In this document: piece after piece, positions 22,784 through 30,322 of the stretch | Layout of the letters: the number at the start of each line of letters is the position of its first letter | Position numbering within the stretch: position 1 is the stretch's first letter | NCBI GenBank assembly: GCA_963711215.1 | Contig: CAVQDH010000011.1 | Coordinates: 196,568-260,567 of the forward strand | DNA from: WHUA01 sp963711215 | GTDB lineage: Bacteria; Pseudomonadota; Alphaproteobacteria; UBA8366 | Reading direction: 5' to 3' | Length of the DNA: 64,000 nt | Made by a program: the position numbers and the translations under genes | The notes under the pieces: model-generated | Databases searched by the model: none | The model's input: the letters and a program-made list of their open reading frames with translations, nothing else | Told to the model about the DNA's origin: nothing

Positions 22784-23989
22784 TCATTTGCCCTGCCCAG
22801 CCCCCCAGGTCGGCAGATGCCAGCTCACCGACGCCACGCCGCCGTTGGAAATGGCGCGATCGCCGCCGCTCAAGGTCTGCGTCCGGAAGCGATAGGCGAC
22901 GCGAGCGCTCCAGTCCGGCAGGAAATGCCAGCTGAGACTTGGCTCCGCGCTCACATAGCTGCGGTCCTCGCTGTTGCTGTCGGCCGCATCCTGCTGAATA
23001 AAGTTGGTGCTGAATCCGACGGTAACAACGGGCGTGGCCTGGTAGTTGGCGTTCAGCCCGACCGAATTCCGACTCTCTACCCGGCCGCTGCCGCTCGGCA
23101 CCACGGTGTGGGTATAGGATCCGCTCAGGGTCGCGCGCTCCTCTACATAGGTGATCGTCGCCCCGGCGTCGTAGCCTACCTTGTCGCTACTCGTCGATAC
23201 CACTGAATTGCCAGACTGCACGTCTTCGTCCGTCATCACGTAGTTTGCGCCGCCGCTCAAGCTGCCGCTGAATTGCGGCGTAAATACGTGCGACCAAGTC
23301 CCCTTGCCGACAATATAATCGCTGGTGAGGTCCAGCCCCGACAGACGGTCGTACCGGCTATAGGTGCCGTTGAAGCTAAGGGTGTCCTTTTCGGTCAGCA
23401 CGTAGGAGATGAACGGCCCGGCGGAAAGGTTGCGATAATCCTCCAGCGTGTTGGTGTCGTAGGTGACGTAGCTCGCGCTGCCGCTCAGGCCGGCGCTCAT
23501 GCGCTCGGTCAAGGTATGGCTCCAGGACGCGCTCCCGCCGACCCCGACCCGGTCGGCGTCGGAAAAGTTGCGGCCGGTGTCGAGCTCTTCGGTCGTCCGG
23601 GTCGTCGCGTGGCTGACGTTGCCGCTGATGCCGAAGAAGTCTCTCTCCGCCCGGTGGTTCAGCGTGACATCGGCGGCCTGATCGAACGAGTTCTGGCTGG
23701 TCGTGTCCGGGAAATAGCCGTAATTCAGGTTGCCGTTCAGATACAGGTCGGTCCGCGGCGCGTGGGATTCGATGCCGATGCGCGGCCGCGTGTTGAAGCC
23801 CCACAGGCTCTGCTCGTTCGTCGTATCCATCCGGTAGTTGTCGTCATACGTGAACTCTTCGGTGATCGCGCTGTTCAGATGCCAGTCGGCGCCGAAAGCC
23901 ACGCCCGGGATTGCGGCGCCGATCAAAGCGGCCGCCGCGAGGCCCACCCCAGTCACGGACGATGCTAGGCTCTTCTTCCAGTCCACCAC
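22784..23989 (-). CDS. Outer-membrane beta-barrel protein, PEP-CTERM-system-associated type
   Basis: A signal peptide (residues 1-34, hydrophobic VGLAAAALIGAAIPGVAFG, then ADW) precedes about 365 residues of alternating strands rich in Tyr, Ser and Thr, with repeated aromatic-ended segments such as LYLNGNLNYGYF, LSFNGTYSRYDRL and PEPSLSWHF-type ends. The strand pattern and position between Wza- and Wzz-type genes match the outer-membrane barrel (TIGR03016-like) that accompanies exosortase exopolysaccharide systems. It probably forms or supports an export pore in the outer membrane. Seventeen bp separate it from the co-polymerase gene and about 40 bp from the export gene, so the operon is continuous. 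Confidence 0.82.
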   Translation of the reverse strand: MVDWKKSLASSVTGVGLAAAALIGAAIPGVAFGADWHLNSAITEEFTYDDNYRMDTTNEQSLWGFNTRPRIGIESHAPRTDLYLNGNLNYGYFPDTTSQNSFDQAADVTLNHRAERDFFGISGNVSHATTRTTEELDTGRNFSDADRVGVGGSASWSHTLTERMSAGLSGSASYVTYDTNTLEDYRNLSAGPFISYVLTEKDTLSFNGTYSRYDRLSGLDLTSDYIVGKGTWSHVFTPQFSGSLSGGANYVMTDEDVQSGNSVVSTSSDKVGYDAGATITYVEERATLSGSYTHTVVPSGSGRVESRNSVGLNANYQATPVVTVGFSTNFIQQDAADSNSEDRSYVSAEPSLSWHFLPDWSARVAYRFRTQTLSGGDRAISNGGVASVSWHLPTWGAGQGK

Positions 23990-24029
23990 AGTACCCCCTT
24001 ATCCTTTCTCATGCGGTCCCACCGACCGC

Positions 24030-24653
24030 TCAGAATATCCCACTGGTCGGAACGACCACGACATCCCCCGGCTGCAAGACGACGTTCGAGGCGAGCGACT
24101 TGCCCTTCGACACCTCGGAGTAATTGAAGGCGAGCGCATGCTGGCTGCCGTTCGCGTCGCGCCGGAGGACCTTGATTTCGGTATCGGCGGCAAATGTCGT
24201 CAAGCCGCCGGCCAGGCTGAGCGCCTGCATCACGTCGAGCGGACGGTTGGCCAGGAATTCTCCCGGGCTGCGCACCTGTCCGATGACATAGATCTTGCTG
24301 CCGCTGACCTGGACCACCGTGACGGTGATGACCGGATCGGCGAAGAAGTTCTTCAGGCGGCCCTGCAGCACCTTCTGAAGCTGCTCGGGCGAGAGGCCGG
24401 CCGCCTTGATATGCCCCGCAAGAGGAAAGGAAACGTCGCCGTCCGGCAGCACCAGCACCTGCTGCTGCATGCCGTCTTCCTTCCAGACCGAGATCTGCAG
24501 GATGTCGCCCGGGTTGAGCTTGTACGGCTCGGCGCCATAAGCGGCCTGGCCCGACGCCAGCATCGCCAGGGCACACACCATCGCCAACCATCTTACCAAT
24601 CGCACCCCCTTGCGACTCTGCGCCCTTGCCTTCCCACGCCGCGTTACGATCAC
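24030..24653 (-). CDS. Wza-type polysaccharide export protein (XrtA/PEP-CTERM type)
   Basis: This 207-residue exported protein has a signal peptide (VRWLAMVCALAMLASGQAAYGA). The Poly_export domain begins YKLNPGDILQISVWKEDGM (about residues 44-62) and includes LPDGDVSFPLAGHIKAAGLS. The SLBB-like part reads YVIGQVRSPGEFLANRPLDVMQALSLAGG, and the protein ends LQPGDVVVVPTSGIF. It lacks a lipobox, unlike E. coli Wza, as is common in the short exosortase-associated group. It is the first gene of the long minus-strand operon, so the promoter should lie in 24654-24780, where a perfect palindrome is found. Confidence 0.9.
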   Translation of the reverse strand: MIVTRRGKARAQSRKGVRLVRWLAMVCALAMLASGQAAYGAEPYKLNPGDILQISVWKEDGMQQQVLVLPDGDVSFPLAGHIKAAGLSPEQLQKVLQGRLKNFFADPVITVTVVQVSGSKIYVIGQVRSPGEFLANRPLDVMQALSLAGGLTTFAADTEIKVLRRDANGSQHALAFNYSEVSKGKSLASNVVLQPGDVVVVPTSGIF

Positions 24654-24688
24654 ACTATCCTCGATTTACAAACCGAACGCCCGACAAA

Positions 24689-24711
24689 TCAATATTGATC
24701 CCCAATATTGA
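24689..24711. promoter_or_regulatory. Perfect inverted repeat, candidate operator of the exopolysaccharide operon
   Basis: Arms TCAATATTG and CAATATTGA are exact reverse complements separated by 5 bp (ATCCC). The site lies 36 bp upstream of the export-gene start in otherwise GC-rich DNA, at a typical place for a promoter-proximal operator. The binding protein is unknown. Confidence 0.5.
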
Positions 24712-24823
24712 GCCGCCGCTTCCGAGCACCGCCGATTCGCCCGCCGGGGCCGGCATGTCCTGAAAGACGGCGCTACAGTCGATTTATTTCACATGTCACT
24801 CTTACACAAGGCCCTTCGGATGC

Positions 24824-24843
24824 CTGTGATAAAATCGGCACAG
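24824..24843. promoter_or_regulatory. Recurrent dyad element, copy 1
   Basis: CTGTGATAAAATCGGCACAG: the outer CTGTG/CACAG arms are inverted repeats with 10 bp between them. A near-identical copy (CTGTGACAAAATCGGCACAA) is at 26082-26101. The spacing differs from a CRP site (TGTGA-N6-TCACA). It lies 430 bp before the first VPLPA-CTERM gene. Confidence 0.4.
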
Positions 24844-25273
24844 CGCCAGACCTTTGCAGCAGCAGCATTCATTGTCGATAGGAAGTAAACAAGCTTCTCT
24901 AAAAGATATCCACGGAAATACAAATATTTAGTAAAATTCAATTCAGTTTGGAAACGGCCCCTCTCTATTAGAGGTAATCCTCTTAGACCTTGGGTTCATT
25001 CGGCTAGTCGCGTGTTCAGGGTCGGATCGCCATGGTACTTTTCCTCCACAAATGAATTCGGCCCTCCGCGTGCCGTGAGCGTGTCGCGCGGAAAACGGGT
25101 CCGAAGCGGCGGGCGTTTGCAGCCCGCGCGAACGAAGAAATTTGTTTTGGGCTTCGGCCCGACCCGCGGGGACGACCAGGCTTCCGAGCATTTTCCGGGA
25201 AGCCACGGAGATGAAGCACGACGTGACGATCCTCTCGAGGACGTACGAAACACGAAATGGGGGTTATCAAGTA

Positions 25274-25913
25274 ATGAAGACAAAACTTCTCGGCCTAATC
25301 TTCGCTGGGCTTTTGCTGGCGGCAGGACAGGCGAGCGCTGCTATTCTTTCCATTTCTGGCGGTACGCCGGGCACGCTGCCCAGCAACTTCGATCCGGGCG
25401 GGTTCCCGGGCTTCGCCGAGGTGGTCCCGGGATCGTCACCGACGACGGTCTTCACCAATGCGGACTTCGGCACGGGGCTGTCGCTCGCGGGCCCGGCCAT
25501 CCTCAAGTTCGAATACCTGGGCAAGGAAGCCGGCTTCACCAACACGTTCAGCCTGGGCGGGCCGTCGATCTTCTCGACCGCCACGTCTCTGGTGGGCAAT
25601 TCGGTTGACGCAGCTCATCGGGCCCGGCCTGGTTCCCTTCATCTTCAGCACCGACGGCAACGGCGGGCTGACGGCGCAGAACGGTGGCGCCATGGGGGCC
25701 GGCATCTCGATCGCTTTTGCGGCGCTCAACGACGGCTCGTTCCTCGCGCTGTTCAACGACGGCGGCGGACACGACTTCGACTTCGACGACATGGTCGTCC
25801 ACGTCAGCGTGTCGGCGGTTCCGCTGCCGGCGGCGGCGTGGCTGCTCATCTCCGCGGTCCTGGGGCTGGTCTCCTTCTCCCGGATACGCCGGAACGGCAT
25901 GCAGTCGGCCTAA
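25274..25913 (+). CDS. VPLPA-CTERM sorting-domain protein 1, one frameshift
   Basis: This secreted protein of about 213 residues has a signal peptide (KTKLLGLIFAGLLLAAGQASAA), a mid part of unknown fold (NFDPGGFPGFAEVVPG, FEYLGKEAGFTNTFSLGG), an Asp-rich HDFDFDDMVVHVSV that could bind calcium, and the tail VPLPAAAWLLISAVLGLV + SFSRIRRN. That tail has the tripartite form of exosortase substrates: VPLPA motif, membrane helix, basic end. The VPLPA form is usually matched with the XrtD-type exosortase. An indel near 25600-25612 shifts the frame; the tail continues in another frame to a TAA at 25911-25913. It is expected to be cleaved and anchored or released at the surface. Confidence 0.85.
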
Positions 25914-25939
25914 GACCTCCACTTCAAGACGAACCAGGC

Positions 25940-25983
25940 GAGGACCGGGATGGGCGAAAGCCCTCCCGGTCCTCGTCATTTTT
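25940..25983 (+). terminator. Rho-independent terminator after VPLPA-CTERM gene 1
   Basis: The arms GAGGACCGGGA-GGGC and GCCC-CCCGGTCCTC close on a GAAA tetraloop, with one T-T mismatch in the stem, and a run of T follows at 25979-25983. It is a very strong hairpin 27 bp after the stop codon. Confidence 0.9.
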
Positions 25984-26081
25984 GCACCCTCCCGGAAGCC
26001 GCCCGAGCAGGAGCCACCCCGGCGCGGCCGCGCCGATGCGGACCGCCGCCTCCCCGAGGCGCCTACTCCGTCCGCGCAAGT

Positions 26082-26101
26082 CTGTGACAAAATCGGCACA
26101 A
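26082..26101. promoter_or_regulatory. Recurrent dyad element, copy 2
   Basis: CTGTGACAAAATCGGCACAA matches the 24824-24843 copy at 18 of 20 positions. It lies 323 bp before the second VPLPA-CTERM gene, just ahead of an AT-rich block that may hold the promoter. Confidence 0.4.
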
Positions 26102-26424
26102 TAAATTCACAAATGCGGTAACCCGAAAATTAAATAGTTAACGTAAGATTTACTACGTTTTCATTAGTCCTTCCGTGTGTTACCTTGTTTTCCATCAATA
26201 CCGCACCCACCGTGCCTTGAGCGTGTCGCGGAAAATAGGTGTGGTCGCGGGCGGTAATGTCTGCCCGCGGTAATAGCGTTCCGCACCGGCTTCCACATGG
26301 CAGCCGGCAAGACGGAATCCTTAGGGAAGACCAAGTTTCTTGTCAGAAAGAGAAGAAACGGAAATCGAGCGACGTGTGGTGGCCCGACGATTTTCGAAAC
26401 GAAAGAAACAGAGGTTTTCAAGAG

Positions 26425-27075
26425 ATGAAAATGAAATTACTCGGCCTGTTCCTGGCAGGGCTGATGGTTGTCGGGGTGTCGGCGCAAGCCGCCGTCCTGT
26501 CGCTTACCGGCGGGGGCACGCCAGGCGTGCTCCCCAGCAACTTCAATCCGGGCGGTTTTCCGGGCTTCGCTGAAGTCGTTCCCGGGACGTCCGCAACGAC
26601 CGTCTTCACCAATGCCGACTCTGGTTCGGGGCTGACGCTCGGCGGCGGACCCGCCACCCTGAAGTTCGAGTATCTCGGCAAAGAAGCCGGCTTCACGAAC
26701 ACCTTCGGTTTGGGCGGAACCGGACGATATTCTCGACCGCCACGTCTCGGTCGGGGATGCACAGACGGCGCCTCTTCGGGACCGGCCTGGTCCGGCTTCC
26801 TCTTCAATACGAGCGACAACGGAAATTCGGCGCAGAACGGCGGTCGCGAATGAGATGCCGTGTGCTCTCGATCGCCTTCGCAGCGCTTAACGACGGTTCG
26901 TTCCTGGCGCTGTTCAACGACGGCGGCGGACGACGATCAAGACTTCGACGACATGGTCGTGCGGGTCAGCGTCTCGGCGGTGCCTTTGCCGGCAGCGGCG
27001 TGGCTGCTCCTCTCCGCCGTCCTGGGGCTGGTTTCCTTCTCCCGGATACGGCGGAACGGTCCGCAAAACGCATAG
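26425..27075 (+). pseudogene. VPLPA-CTERM sorting-domain protein 2, several frameshifts
   Basis: This is a paralogue of the gene at 25274. The N-terminus (KMKLLGLFLAGLMVVGVSAQAA), NFNPGGFPGFAEVVPG, FEYLGKEAGFTNTFGLGG, SIAFAALNDGSFLALFNDGGG, DFDDMVVRVSVSAVPLPAAA and SFSRIRRN all match gene 1. They occur in alternating frames, with about four shifts between 26715 and 26945: FSTATS is one frame off, FLFNTSDNG returns, SIAFAALNDG shifts again and DQDFDDM returns. Assembly errors elsewhere run near one per gene, so four in 230 bp suggests either a local low-quality patch or true decay. All domains are present, so it may be functional once corrected. It has its own leader and terminator. Confidence 0.7.
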
Positions 27076-27106
27076 CGAGCCGTTACCGCACGACCGTTAC
27101 AGAAAG

Positions 27107-27145
27107 ACGGCCGGGTTGGGCTACGCGCCCTCCCGGCCGTTTTTT
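27107..27145 (+). terminator. Rho-independent terminator after VPLPA-CTERM gene 2
   Basis: The stem is ACGGCCGGG-GGGC against GCCC-CCCGGCCGT with a TACGC loop and one T-T mismatch, followed by six T (27140-27145). It has the same architecture as the gene 1 terminator. Confidence 0.9.
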
Positions 27146-27639
27146 CATGCCCGATCCCACCCCGCCCTTCGCACGGCAGCCCCCGATACCGTCCCGCGTC
27201 CGCGCCGCGCGCCCGCCGGCGTCTTGCCGTGCTGATCCGCCGGCGGCGTTGCCGGAAGGCAACCATCCAAAAGAGACCATGAAAATCAGAGAGGTAAAAA
27301 AGGCTCTTACCCAGAAAGAGTTAGGAATTCGAGCAAACGCTACCCACATTTGGTTAGAACACGCCCTCTATCCGACATGTTCAGCGGACGGGGGCCGTGT
27401 TAGCCTTTCCACTCGATAGAAATTGGCCTCGCGCGCGATCGACTGATTCGCGATCCGGGCAGGCCGGCGGCAGCGACAGAACGCGCTGCGCCCACAAAAA
27501 GTCGTCAAGCCCGAATGCGGAAAGACGGCGTCCTCACAGGGAAGACCAGGTTTCTTTGATTAGGCGGGGATCCCCGGAAATCGTGCTGTGCGTGATTCTC
27601 CGATGGTTCTAACAACGCGAGAAACAGAGGTTTTCAAGT
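27146..27639. promoter_or_regulatory. Intergenic leader of VPLPA-CTERM gene 3
   Basis: About 490 bp without a supported gene. The proximal half is AT-richer (27280-27360) and may hold a promoter. GAAGACCAGGTTTC (27541-27554) matches the element before gene 2, and GAAACAGAGGTTTTCAAG (27621-27638) is identical to the pre-start element of gene 2. No copy of the CTGTGA dyad or the TGAGCGTGTCGCG leader was found here. Confidence 0.5.
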
Positions 27640-28245
27640 ATGAGCATGAGACTGCACATCATGGCCGCTACCGCGGCCATTGCCCTCGCCATGACGGTCG
27701 TATCGACCGCCTGGGCGACGGTCGACAACAGCCAGCCGGCCACCGCGGCGCTCTGCACGGGTAGCTGCGGCGCCGGAAGCGCGATCGGCGCAGTGCGGCA
27801 AATCAGTCAGGTCAACAACGTCGACGCGACCGGCACATCCTTCAGCGACATCTGGACCTTCACCTTGTCGCAGGCCGGGAACATCAGCGGCTTCCTGTTT
27901 TCCAACAACACGCTGAGCAACTTCCAGCTGACCAATCTGAACGTCATCCTGCAGAGCGGCGACGGCTCGACGACCTTCGACCCGGTCACGGGTTACACGG
28001 TCCCCAACCCGCCGCCGTCGAACATGGTGCTGCAGGCGGCGTTGAGCTTCGCCAACCTGGCGGCCGGCAACTACCAGTTCGTCATCTCGGGCCTGGTGCC
28101 GGGCAACCAGGCGGCCGGCCAGTACCAGCTGCAAGGGCAGATTTCGGCGGTGCCGCTGCCGGCTGCCGTCTGGCTGCTCCTGTCGGCCGTGCTGGGGCTC
28201 GGGTCCATGGCGCGGTTCCGCCGCGGCATGCGCGACGCCGCGTAG
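27640..28245 (+). CDS. VPLPA-CTERM sorting-domain protein 3
   Basis: This intact 201-residue secreted protein has a signal peptide (MRLHIMAATAAIALAMTVVSTAWA), a beta-rich body unlike genes 1 and 2 (FSDIWTFTLSQAGNISGFLFSNN, LNVILQSGDGST, LAAGNYQFVISGLVPG) and the tail VPLPAAVWLLLSAVLGLG + SMARFRRG. The body resembles the small FxDxWTFTL beta-sandwich domains common in PEP-CTERM proteins. Cys39 and Cys43 may form a disulfide. The start is fixed by the GAAACAGAGGTTTTCAAG element one base upstream, shared with gene 2. Sorting by an exosortase to the outer surface is inferred; the enzyme lies outside the window. Confidence 0.88.
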   Translation: MSMRLHIMAATAAIALAMTVVSTAWATVDNSQPATAALCTGSCGAGSAIGAVRQISQVNNVDATGTSFSDIWTFTLSQAGNISGFLFSNNTLSNFQLTNLNVILQSGDGSTTFDPVTGYTVPNPPPSNMVLQAALSFANLAAGNYQFVISGLVPGNQAAGQYQLQGQISAVPLPAAVWLLLSAVLGLGSMARFRRGMRDAA

Positions 28246-28297
28246 CCGTCCGGCCCCCCTGGGGGTGGCCCAGGGCTCTCACCGACGACCTTCGATC

Positions 28298-28335
28298 GAC
28301 CGGGAAAGGGGCTCTCCCAAGCGCCTTTCCCGGTC
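28298..28335 (+). terminator. Hairpin terminator after VPLPA-CTERM gene 3
   Basis: Perfect 12-bp arms GACCGGGAAAGG and CCTTTCCCGGTC lie 53 bp after the stop. No T run follows, so it may instead protect the transcript end or need Rho. Confidence 0.6.
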
Positions 28336-28448
28336 GCCGTCCTGCGGACCTCGCCGCCGCGCGCGACCTCTCCGGAATAGCTATTGGGGTTGGCGCGTCT
28401 ATCGCGTAGAGGTATTCATGATCCACCGGCATGGCGATTTATGGGATC

Positions 28449-29888
28449 ATGGCTGAACAACTGATACATCCGGTCATTCTTTCAGGCGGCGCCGGCACGC
28501 GGCTGTGGCCGTTGTCGCGCACCCTTTATCCGAAGCAGCTTCTGCCGCTCACCGCCGAGCGCAGCCTCTTGCAGGAAACGATCGCGCGCGTGAACGATCC
28601 GTCCCGCTTCACGCCGCCGATCGTCGTCGGCAACGAGGAGCACCGCTTCATCATCGCCGAGCAACTCCGCGAGGCCGATCGCAGCGTTCAGGCCCTCGTG
28701 CTCGAGCCGGTCGGCCGTAACACCGCCCCCGCCGCCGCCTGCGCCGCCCTGCTTCTGGCGCGCGAAGATCCCGGCGCGCTGATGCTGGTGCTGCCCTCGG
28801 ACCACCGGATCGAGAAGCCCGACGCCTTCCGCGCCGCGCTCGGCGTCGCCGCGGCGGCGGCGCGCGACGGCGCCCTGGTCGCCTTCGGCATCACCCCCGC
28901 CGCGCCCGAGACGGGCTATGGCTATATCCGCCGGGCGGACCCGTACCGGGCCGGCGGCGCCGAGCTGCCGGGCTGCTTCGCAATCGAGCGCTTTCTCGAG
29001 AAGCCCGACCGCGCGACCGCCGAATCCTTCCTCGCCGAGGGCGGCTATGTCTGGAACAGCGGCATGTTCCTGTTCACCGCCGGCGCCTACCTGGCCGAGC
29101 TCGAGCGGCTCGAGCCCGACATGCTGGCGCGCTGCAAGGAAGCGGTCGCCAAGGGCAAGCGCGACCTCGATTTCTACCGCCTCGACCGCGAGGCCTTCGA
29201 CGCCTGCCCGGCGCAGTCGATCGACTATGCCGTGATGGAGCATGCCGCGAAGGCGGCCGTGGTCCCCGTGGACGCCGGCTGGAACGACGTCGGCAGCTGG
29301 GCCGCCCTCTGGTCGGTCGGCGGCAAGGATGCGCACGGCAACGTCCACATGGGCGACGTGATCGCCGAGAACACGCGCAACAGCTACCTCCGGGCCGAGG
29401 GGCCGCTGCTCTGCACCGTCGGCGTCGACGACCTGATCGTCGTCGCGACGGAAGACGCCGTGCTGGTCGTCGACCGCGACCAGGCCGAAGGCGTGGGCCC
29501 GCTGGTCAAGGCGATGGCGGCGGGCGGGCGCAACGAGCCGCACGCGCATCTGACCGTGTACCGGCCCTGGGGCTCCTATCGCACGATCCGCATGGGCGAA
29601 GGCTTCCAGGTGAAGCACATCGTGGTCAATCCCGGCGGCCGCCTGTCGCTGCAGAAGCATCATCATCGCGCCGAGCACTGGGTGGTGGTGCGCGGCACCG
29701 CGCATGTCGTGCGCGGCGACGACGAGATGGTGCTGGAGGCCAACCAGTCGACCTACATCCCGCGCGAGGCGGTGCACCGGCTCGAGAACAAGGGCAGCGA
29801 GCCGCTCGACCTCATCGAGGTGCAGACCGGCGGCTATCTCGGCGAGGACGACATCGTCCGCCTCGAGGACGTCTACGGCCGCAGCTGA
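28449..29888 (+). CDS. manC: Mannose-1-phosphate guanylyltransferase / mannose-6-phosphate isomerase
   Basis: This 479-residue bifunctional cytoplasmic enzyme makes GDP-mannose. The nucleotidyltransferase half opens PVILSGGAGTRLWPLSRTLYPKQLLPL (shown here as VILSGGAGTRLWPLSR, then YPKQ), with FLEKPDRATAESFL and DAGWNDVGSWAALW further on. The C-terminal cupin isomerase has RPWGSYRTIRMGEGFQVKHI, LQKHHHRAEHWVVVRG and STYIPREAVHRLEN. I chose the ATG at 28449 (MAEQLIH) over the upstream one at 28431. It follows the VPLPA genes on the same strand and closes the polysaccharide locus, supplying GDP-mannose or a derivative for the polymer. Confidence 0.95.
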   Translation: MAEQLIHPVILSGGAGTRLWPLSRTLYPKQLLPLTAERSLLQETIARVNDPSRFTPPIVVGNEEHRFIIAEQLREADRSVQALVLEPVGRNTAPAAACAALLLAREDPGALMLVLPSDHRIEKPDAFRAALGVAAAAARDGALVAFGITPAAPETGYGYIRRADPYRAGGAELPGCFAIERFLEKPDRATAESFLAEGGYVWNSGMFLFTAGAYLAELERLEPDMLARCKEAVAKGKRDLDFYRLDREAFDACPAQSIDYAVMEHAAKAAVVPVDAGWNDVGSWAALWSVGGKDAHGNVHMGDVIAENTRNSYLRAEGPLLCTVGVDDLIVVATEDAVLVVDRDQAEGVGPLVKAMAAGGRNEPHAHLTVYRPWGSYRTIRMGEGFQVKHIVVNPGGRLSLQKHHHRAEHWVVVRGTAHVVRGDDEMVLEANQSTYIPREAVHRLENKGSEPLDLIEVQTGGYLGEDDIVRLEDVYGRS

Positions 29889-30005
29889 GCCGGCGCCGGC
29901 CGGGCACGGCGGCAACGGGACCCGCATTTCTGCAATATGGCCGTCACGTGCGCGCAGAAGGGCTGGCATGCCCGGACCGCTTTTGCTATAAGCCCGCCAC
30001 ACTGA

Positions 30006-30081
<76 letters not shown>

Positions 30082-30088
30082 ATTCAAG

Positions 30089-30122
30089 CAAGGGGTTAGC
30101 TTTCGAGCTGCCCCTTGTTTTC
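30089..30122 (+). terminator. Terminator of tRNA-Asn
   Basis: CAAGGGG pairs with CCCCTTG, with an inner AGCT-TTCG-AGCT hairpin, followed by TTTT at 30118-30121. It starts 8 bp after the tRNA CCA. Confidence 0.75.
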
Positions 30123-30322
30123 TATCTCCCGGTTTCAGATAGGTCCCCTAAGAGGCCTCGCCGCTCCCCCCAAGTTCATTCAACGCCACGGCAGGTTGCA
30201 TCGCGATCCCGAGCGCTTCACTGTTTGCGCCATACGCGGTTAAGCCAAGAGTCCTTCAACTTACTGATTTTCGTGCATACAATGCGCCGGGCGCGCGAAC
30301 GCGAAACCGGGGAAGCACAAAC

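Larger units (their letters stand above)
24654..25273. promoter_or_regulatory. Divergent control region between the export operon and the first VPLPA-CTERM gene
   Basis: This 620-bp gap contains no convincing gene; the short frames in it have no RBS or family features. Starting from the operon side it holds a 9-5-9 bp palindrome (24689-24711), a 20-bp dyad CTGTGATAAAATCGGCACAG (24824-24843) that recurs before the second VPLPA gene, an AT-rich block (24880-24960), and a leader element TGAGCGTGTCGCG (about 25075-25088) followed by a GCGGGC/GCCCGC hairpin (25109-25127). The last 30 bp carry a GAAACA...GGGGTT-TCAAG stretch just before the start codon. Both transcription units probably start here. 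No -35/-10 pair is assigned. Confidence 0.6.
25914..26424. promoter_or_regulatory. Intergenic region with terminator and leader of VPLPA-CTERM gene 2
   Basis: This 511-bp stretch has no supported gene. It contains the terminator of gene 1, the second copy of the CTGTGA-AAAATCGGCACA dyad (26082-26101), a 6-bp inverted repeat AACGTA/TACGTT spanning 26140-26159 in an AT-rich block, the conserved leader CGTGCCTTGAGCGTGTCGCG (about 26211-26230) with a CGCGGGC/GCCCGCG hairpin (26246-26269), GAAGACCAAGTTTC (about 26327-26340), and GAAACAGAGGTTTTCAAG (26405-26422) two bases before the start codon. The order matches the leader of gene 1. Confidence 0.55.

Noticed and set aside
24824..24843. CRP/FNR site
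   Set aside because: The half-site spacing (TGTG-N10-CACA) does not fit CRP (N8) or FNR; kept only as an unassigned dyad.
24780..24860. Sigma-54 promoter (GGCAC ... TTGCA) upstream of VPLPA gene 1
   Set aside because: GGCAC and TTGCA are present but too far apart for the -24/-12 spacing.
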